From assembly GCF_000327505.1 (NCBI RefSeq), contig NC_019942.1, positions 558,001 through 622,000 of the forward strand: 64,000 bases of DNA. Direction: 5' to 3'. The notes under the pieces were generated by a model. That model saw only the letters and a program-made list of their open reading frames with translations, was not told the DNA's origin and did not search any database. The translations under genes and the position numbers were made by a program. The stretch is from Aciduliprofundum sp. MAR08-339. GTDB taxonomy: Archaea > Thermoplasmatota > Thermoplasmata > Thermoplasmatales > Aciduliprofundaceae. This document shows positions 59,888 through 64,000 of the stretch, one piece after another; within the stretch, counting starts at the first letter, position 1; each line of letters begins with the position of its first letter.

Positions 59888-60706
59888 ATGAATATGTCCT
59901 TCGAGAATAAAAATCTTACTCCAAAGGAGCGATATGAGCTGATTGGAAGACTGATTGAAGAGCTCAAACTCCGCAAATACTCTTACCGCACTGGAAAGGC
60001 GTACATAAACGTGGTGCGAAGATTTCTTCGTTCTGGTATGCAGCCGCGGGAGTTCCTGCTGAAGTATTACGGAGATAAAAGCCGTTCCTCCATTCGGCAG
60101 GCGTATTTCGCCCTGAAATTCTTCTACAAAAATGTCCTTGGCGAGAGATTTGACGAGAGCATTCCGCTGGCGAAGAAGAAGGAAAAATTGCCGGTTGTTC
60201 TCTCTCGAGAAGAGGTAAAGAGAATGATTTACGGCACGGAAAATATGAAGCATCGCCTCGTGCTGATGTTTCTCTACTACGCAGGCATGCGACTGAATGA
60301 AGTTCGCAATATCAAATGGCAGGACATAGATTTTGATAGGGAGGTAATCCACATAAAAATCGCAAAGGGTGAAAAAGAGAGGGTGGTATTTCTTCATCCT
60401 GAACTGAAGGGACATCTGGAGATGTTCGGAAAAAGGAGATATGGATATGTTTTAATTTCCCAGCGGGGGAAAAGATACTCCCCCAAGAGTATCCAGCTCA
60501 TAGTGAAAAATGCGGCAAGGAGAGCGAAAATAAATAAAAATGTGACTCCTCATGTTTTAAGATACAGCTTCGCCACGCACCTGCTTGAAGGCGGCGCGGA
60601 TATAAGGTACATTCAGCAATTACTTGGCCACAAATATCTGAAAACAACACAGATTTACACGCATGTGGCAAATAAAGAAATAAAAGAGTTAGCAAAATTA
60701 CTCTGA
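59888..60706 (+). CDS. xerA: XerA-type tyrosine recombinase
   Basis: The 272-residue recombinase has an N-terminal SAM-like DNA-binding domain (about 15-90) and a catalytic domain (about 105-265). The active-site set is complete: R135 (AGMRLNEV), K160, H222 and R225 (PHVLRYSFATH), H248 (LLGHKY) and Y257 (TTQIYTHV). Length and motifs match archaeal XerA, which resolves chromosome dimers at dif, but integrases of mobile elements look similar. It lies directly beside the right boundary element. The last 9 bases overlap the convergent DUF35 gene. Confidence 0.93.
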   Translation: MNMSFENKNLTPKERYELIGRLIEELKLRKYSYRTGKAYINVVRRFLRSGMQPREFLLKYYGDKSRSSIRQAYFALKFFYKNVLGERFDESIPLAKKKEKLPVVLSREEVKRMIYGTENMKHRLVLMFLYYAGMRLNEVRNIKWQDIDFDREVIHIKIAKGEKERVVFLHPELKGHLEMFGKRRYGYVLISQRGKRYSPKSIQLIVKNAARRAKINKNVTPHVLRYSFATHLLEGGADIRYIQQLLGHKYLKTTQIYTHVANKEIKELAKLL

Positions 60707-61114
60707 TTTCTCATTCCAATCAGGCACAAACTTGTACCCGTACTGGATTATTCCCGCCTTGCCATCCTCTGCTATTCTTCTGAACACGGCCCTCACGGGC
60801 ATTCCAATATGAACATCCTCTGGATCAACATCCACAATCTGCCCGGTGATTCTAGGCCCTTCAGGAGTTTCTATTATTGCCATCACATAGGGCTTCTGGT
60901 ACTTGTATCCAAGCACGTTCTGATGCACAATGGTGTAGGAGTAAACCTTTCCCCTGCCGCTCAGCTGGAACTCCTCCATCTTGCCCACGCTTTCGCGACC
61001 GCACTTGGGGCACACGCTACGGGGAGGGAAATAAACGGTGCCGCACACGGGGCATTTTGTACCGATGAGATTGTACCTGTACCTTCTCTCTCTCCAGAAT
61101 CGTGGCACGACCAT
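60698..61114 (-). CDS. DUF35 zinc-ribbon/OB-fold acyl-CoA-binding protein
   Basis: The 138-residue protein has an N-terminal zinc ribbon (CPVCGTVYFPPRSVCPKCG) and an OB fold (about 55-130). In archaea it bridges acetoacetyl-CoA thiolase and HMG-CoA synthase into one complex that channels acetoacetyl-CoA. It lies directly after the thiolase gene in the operon HMG-CoA synthase, thiolase, DUF35. Confidence 0.95.
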   Translation of the reverse strand: MVVPRFWRERRYRYNLIGTKCPVCGTVYFPPRSVCPKCGRESVGKMEEFQLSGRGKVYSYTIVHQNVLGYKYQKPYVMAIIETPEGPRITGQIVDVDPEDVHIGMPVRAVFRRIAEDGKAGIIQYGYKFVPDWNEKSE

Positions 61115-62281
61115 TTAGAACACCTCCAGAATGTGCACGATGCTTGAAGTCATGGTCCCGCCCACATTGTGCGCAAGACCAACCTTTGCATCAGGCACCT
61201 GTCTCTTTCCTGCTTCGTTGCGCAGTTGCTTGACAATCTCCACAACCTGCCCAACGCCAGTGGCACCCACCGGATGGCCCTTGGCCTTAAGCCCACCCGA
61301 AACGTTGTATGGCAGTTCTCCATCGTAGTACAGCTGCCCCTCCTCGGCCAGTTTCCAAGCCTCTCCCTTCTTTGCAAATCCAAGATCTTCCAGTCCCTCT
61401 ATGGCTATTATGGAGAAGGCATCGTGAATCTCTACCAGATCTATATCCTTTGGCTCCTTCTTTGCCATTCTGTATGCCTTCTGACCCGCCTCAATGGTGG
61501 AAACTGATTTTATAAGAGACTCCCTCGAATGCAGGGAGATGTACTCATTGGCAAATGCAGAGGCAGATATTTTTATCGGTGAATCGGTGTACTTTCTTGC
61601 GATATCTGCCGAGGTGAGCACCAGAGCAGCGGCTCCATCACTGACTGGAGAGCAGTTCATAACACGCAGAGGCTCGGCAACGATGGGTGATTTCAGCACG
61701 GTTTCAACGGAGATCTCCCTCTGGAAGTGGGCATCCGGGTTCATGGAGCCATGCTTGTGTGCTATTACCGGGAAGAGAGCCATCTGCTCATCTGTCATTC
61801 CGAACTCGTACATATAGCGGCGAGTCATCATGGCAGCCAGCGCAGGAAACGTTGCACCAAGGAAAACCTCCCATTCTCTATCTGCGGCACCTGCAAGTAT
61901 ATCAGTTACCATATCTCCCTGTAAATCGGTCATCTTTTCAACACCGCCCACCAGAACAATGTCGTATAGTCCGGAGGCCACAGCCATGTAGCCCGCGTGT
62001 AATGCGGCAGCCCCACTTGCGCATGCAGATTCAATACGCAGTGCGGGCACCCGATGCTCAGCCAGTCCTGCAAAATCAGCCATAAGAGCGCCAACATGAT
62101 CCTGACCAACGAAACTTCCAGCGCTCATGTTCCCTCCAAATATCGCCTGAATGTCCTCGGCTGTTATGTTTGCATCTTCAATTGCCTTCAATCCTGCCTC
62201 CACCACAAGATCTCTCAAACTTTTCTCCCAGTGCTCTCCGTACTTCGTCTCACCTGCGCCAATTATTGCCACATCTCTCAT
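61115..62281 (-). CDS. Acetoacetyl-CoA thiolase (SCP2/archaeal type)
   Basis: The 388-residue thiolase condenses two acetyl-CoA to acetoacetyl-CoA at the start of the mevalonate route to archaeal lipids. It shows catalytic C87 in IESACASGAAALHAG, VEIHDAFSIIAIEGLEDLG and GGLKAKGHPVGATGVGQ. It begins one base after the stop of HMG-CoA synthase and ends next to the DUF35 gene, the classic three-gene complex. Confidence 0.95.
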   Translation of the reverse strand: MRDVAIIGAGETKYGEHWEKSLRDLVVEAGLKAIEDANITAEDIQAIFGGNMSAGSFVGQDHVGALMADFAGLAEHRVPALRIESACASGAAALHAGYMAVASGLYDIVLVGGVEKMTDLQGDMVTDILAGAADREWEVFLGATFPALAAMMTRRYMYEFGMTDEQMALFPVIAHKHGSMNPDAHFQREISVETVLKSPIVAEPLRVMNCSPVSDGAAALVLTSADIARKYTDSPIKISASAFANEYISLHSRESLIKSVSTIEAGQKAYRMAKKEPKDIDLVEIHDAFSIIAIEGLEDLGFAKKGEAWKLAEEGQLYYDGELPYNVSGGLKAKGHPVGATGVGQVVEIVKQLRNEAGKRQVPDAKVGLAHNVGGTMTSSIVHILEVF

Positions 62282-63325
62282 TTAATCCACCTCCACGATC
62301 ATGCGTCTGAATTTCAGATACTGCGCATAATCGATGAACTTGCCCCTCTTCACCAGGTCCCATGTTTTTGGTGCTGCGTCTCGATTGAAATTCTCAATCT
62401 CATCCGTCACCGTTATGTCAAACGCATCGCTGCCTGCGCCGCTTCCAAAGGAAACGGCGAGTATTCTGTCCCCAGGCTTTGCCACGTCAAGCACAGCGCT
62501 GAGCCCTGTGGGTGTTGCACCGGAGTAGGTGTTTCCTATGTAAGGTGTGAGCAGCCCCTGCTGTATCTGCTCTTTTGTGAACCCCAGTCTCTTTCCAACG
62601 CGCATTGGAAACTTGCCATTGGGCTGGTGGAAAACCACGTAGTTGTAATCCTTGGGCTTCGTGCCCATTTTATCCATAAGCATCTTCGCTGCTGTCATCA
62701 CATGTTTGAAATATGCGGGCTCACCGGTGAATCTGCCGCCATGGGATGGATACCTCTGCCCCTCCCGGCGCCAGAAATCGGGGGTATCGGTAACGAATGA
62801 TACGGTGTCGTTTATTTCTGCAATAACTTCCTTTTTCCCTATTATGTATGCCGTTCCCCCTGCCGAGGCTGAATAGTCAAGTGCATCTCCCGGCTGCCCC
62901 TGGGAGGTGTCGGTGCCAATTGCAATTCCGTATTCAATCATACCGGCCTTAACCATGGCGTAGACATTCTGCATGGCAGCAGTGCCTGCTTTGCAGGCGA
63001 ATTCCAGATCTGCAGCATGAGCCTTATACGCGCCCACTACCTCTGCAATTAGAGATGCAGTGGGCTTAACCGCGTAGGGATGTGATTCACTACCCACAAA
63101 AATTGCACCTATTTTCTCACCGGGAATGTTCTTCCTGCGCAGTGCATTTCGAAGAGCCTCCACGGCTATTGTGGCAGCATCCTCATCGTAGGCGGGCACA
63201 CTTTTGCTCATTATGCCGAGTCCCTTCTCAGGATGCTCCGGGTTGTCACCCCATATCCTTGCTATCTCCGCAGTCTTTATCCTGTATATGGGTATGTACG
63301 AGCCATAAGTTACAATACCTACCAT
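62282..63325 (-). CDS. Hydroxymethylglutaryl-CoA synthase
   Basis: The 347-residue enzyme forms HMG-CoA from acetyl-CoA and acetoacetyl-CoA. It starts [18 protein letters not shown], with catalytic C111 in [12 protein letters not shown], Glu in [14 protein letters not shown] and HQPNGKFP. An AGGTGAG ribosome site precedes ATG 63325, and AAAAGTTAAATAGG (about 63371-63358) is the promoter. It heads the lipid-precursor operon. Confidence 0.96.
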   Translation of the reverse strand: MVGIVTYGSYIPIYRIKTAEIARIWGDNPEHPEKGLGIMSKSVPAYDEDAATIAVEALRNALRRKNIPGEKIGAIFVGSESHPYAVKPTASLIAEVVGAYKAHAADLEFACKAGTAAMQNVYAMVKAGMIEYGIAIGTDTSQGQPGDALDYSASAGGTAYIIGKKEVIAEINDTVSFVTDTPDFWRREGQRYPSHGGRFTGEPAYFKHVMTAAKMLMDKMGTKPKDYNYVVFHQPNGKFPMRVGKRLGFTKEQIQQGLLTPYIGNTYSGATPTGLSAVLDVAKPGDRILAVSFGSGAGSDAFDITVTDEIENFNRDAAPKTWDLVKRGKFIDYAQYLKFRRMIVEVD

Positions 63326-63530
63326 ATTCTCACCTGCGGTGTAGAATGAAAATGGCCTATTTAACTTTTATCGTGTTTATGTTCGTTTATTGACGAATTT
63401 TTTGCTTTTTAATTCCTTGATGATATCTCTTTTGGTGTATTTTTGTCATCATAGCCCTCATGGGAGGCAAACCTTTGAATCCACATATTTGTCCAACAAC
63501 ACTTAAAAATGATTAAATCTTCCCGCAATT
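63326..63530. promoter_or_regulatory. Divergent promoter region between HMG-CoA synthase and sufC
   Basis: About 200 bases with TATA-like sequences at both ends: one for the HMG-CoA synthase operon (63371-63358, minus strand) and ACTTAAAAAT (63501-63510, plus strand) about 25 bases before sufC ATG 63531, which is leaderless. Nothing else is seen. Confidence 0.5.
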
Positions 63531-64000
63531 ATGAAACTGCTCAAGGTGGAATCTCTCGGAGTTGCCGTGGAGGATAAGGAGATAATCAGGGATATGAATT
63601 TTGAAATGGGAAAGGGGGAAATTCATGTGATCATGGGCCCAAATGGCTCAGGTAAGAGTACCCTGGCCCTGGCTATTATGGGACATCCCTCGTACAGAAT
63701 CACGAGGGGGCACATATATTTTGAGGATAAAATCATAGATTCTCTACCCGTTGATGAGCGTGCCCGTATGGGCATACTGATGGCCTTTCAGGCACCTGAG
63801 GACATTGAAGGGGTGCGAATAATTGACTATCTCACGCTCCTCCTTGAAAAGGTAAGGGGCATGGAAACCTTGGAAGCCAAGGAATTAATATTCAAAAAAG
63901 CAAGAGAGGTCTGGTTCTCAGAAGACACGCTCTCCCGTTACATTAATGTTGGATTCTCAGGTGGTGAGCGCAAGAGATTTGAGATTCTCCAGGCACTTCT
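63531..64000 (+). CDS. sufC: SufC-type Fe-S assembly ATPase (partial, 3' end beyond window)
   Basis: The first 156 codons of an ABC ATPase are visible: Walker A GPNGSGKSTLALAIMGHPSY, the SufC-typical FQAPEDIEGVRIIDYL and signature FSGGERKRFEILQ. SufC drives Fe-S cluster assembly with SufB/D, which should follow downstream. The many Fe-S proteins in this window depend on such a system. The gene is cut by the window edge. Confidence 0.93.
   Translation, partial: MKLLKVESLGVAVEDKEIIRDMNFEMGKGEIHVIMGPNGSGKSTLALAIMGHPSYRITRGHIYFEDKIIDSLPVDERARMGILMAFQAPEDIEGVRIIDYLTLLLEKVRGMETLEAKELIFKKAREVWFSEDTLSRYINVGFSGGERKRFEILQAL

Noticed and set aside
59888-60706. Integron integrase
   Set aside because: The protein matches XerA length and lacks an obvious extra IntI-specific insertion between the conserved patches, so the attC comparison remains only a hypothesis.

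Overview
This window comes from a euryarchaeal chromosome of moderate to low G+C. Archaeal marks include TATA-type promoters with many leaderless starts, Hel308, an XPF-type nuclease, ABCE1, aPelota, Tsr3, tRNA genes with canonical 37/38 introns, an archaeal RNase P RNA and the HMG-CoA synthase/thiolase/DUF35 mevalonate operon. The gene repertoire, in particular a sulfane-reductase-type (Mbx) complex in a peptide- and nucleotide-metabolising background, fits a Thermoplasmatota-like thermophile such as Aciduliprofundum. That assignment is inference from memory, not a database match.

Layout. 1-7500: the tail of a CDC48-type AAA ATPase, rnpB, a sensor-like protein, an Lrp regulator, then repair and translation genes (hel308, XPF-like, ABCE1). 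7660-11990: purA, a small regulator, an S9 peptidase, a DUF364 protein and tRNA-Pro. 12116-21424: a tightly overlapping 13-gene operon of Mrp-antiporter-like and complex-I-like subunits. Its large subunit has only two of the four NiFe-binding cysteines, so it is best read as a membrane-bound sulfane sulfur reductase (Mbx/MBS) that couples ferredoxin oxidation to ion pumping. 21450-28050: tRNA-Arg, tRNA-Gln, small hypothetical genes, a TatD-like hydrolase, an HD phosphohydrolase, endonuclease III and a tandem Lrp regulator. 28037-31538: an NAD biosynthesis locus (nadX-nadA-nadC) with a divergent HTH/substrate-binding-protein regulator and a palindromic operator. 31544-42408: cell-surface proteins, ppdK, tsr3, ferredoxin, alcohol dehydrogenase, a small alarmone-hydrolase-like HD protein, nnr and an MFS transporter. 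42496-45287: four tandem paralogous membrane proteins followed by an M48-like membrane protease, all overlapping. 45371-53510: a NifX-like protein, a radical SAM remnant, serS, dCMP deaminase, a MoxR/DUF58/DUF4129 cluster, aPelota and a Mut7-C protein.

53549-60706 is the clearest accessory region. It is an AT-rich five-gene block (NurA-like nuclease, HerA-like translocase, 60-aa protein, Rad50/SMC-like ATPase, unknown 296-aa protein), bracketed by two related structured DNA elements that each fold into a three-way junction, with a XerA-type tyrosine recombinase next to the right-hand element. I think this is the best candidate in the window for an undescribed mobile DNA-processing or defence system.

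60698-64000: the mevalonate-entry operon and the start of sufC. There are no rRNA genes, CRISPR arrays or recognisable insertion sequences.
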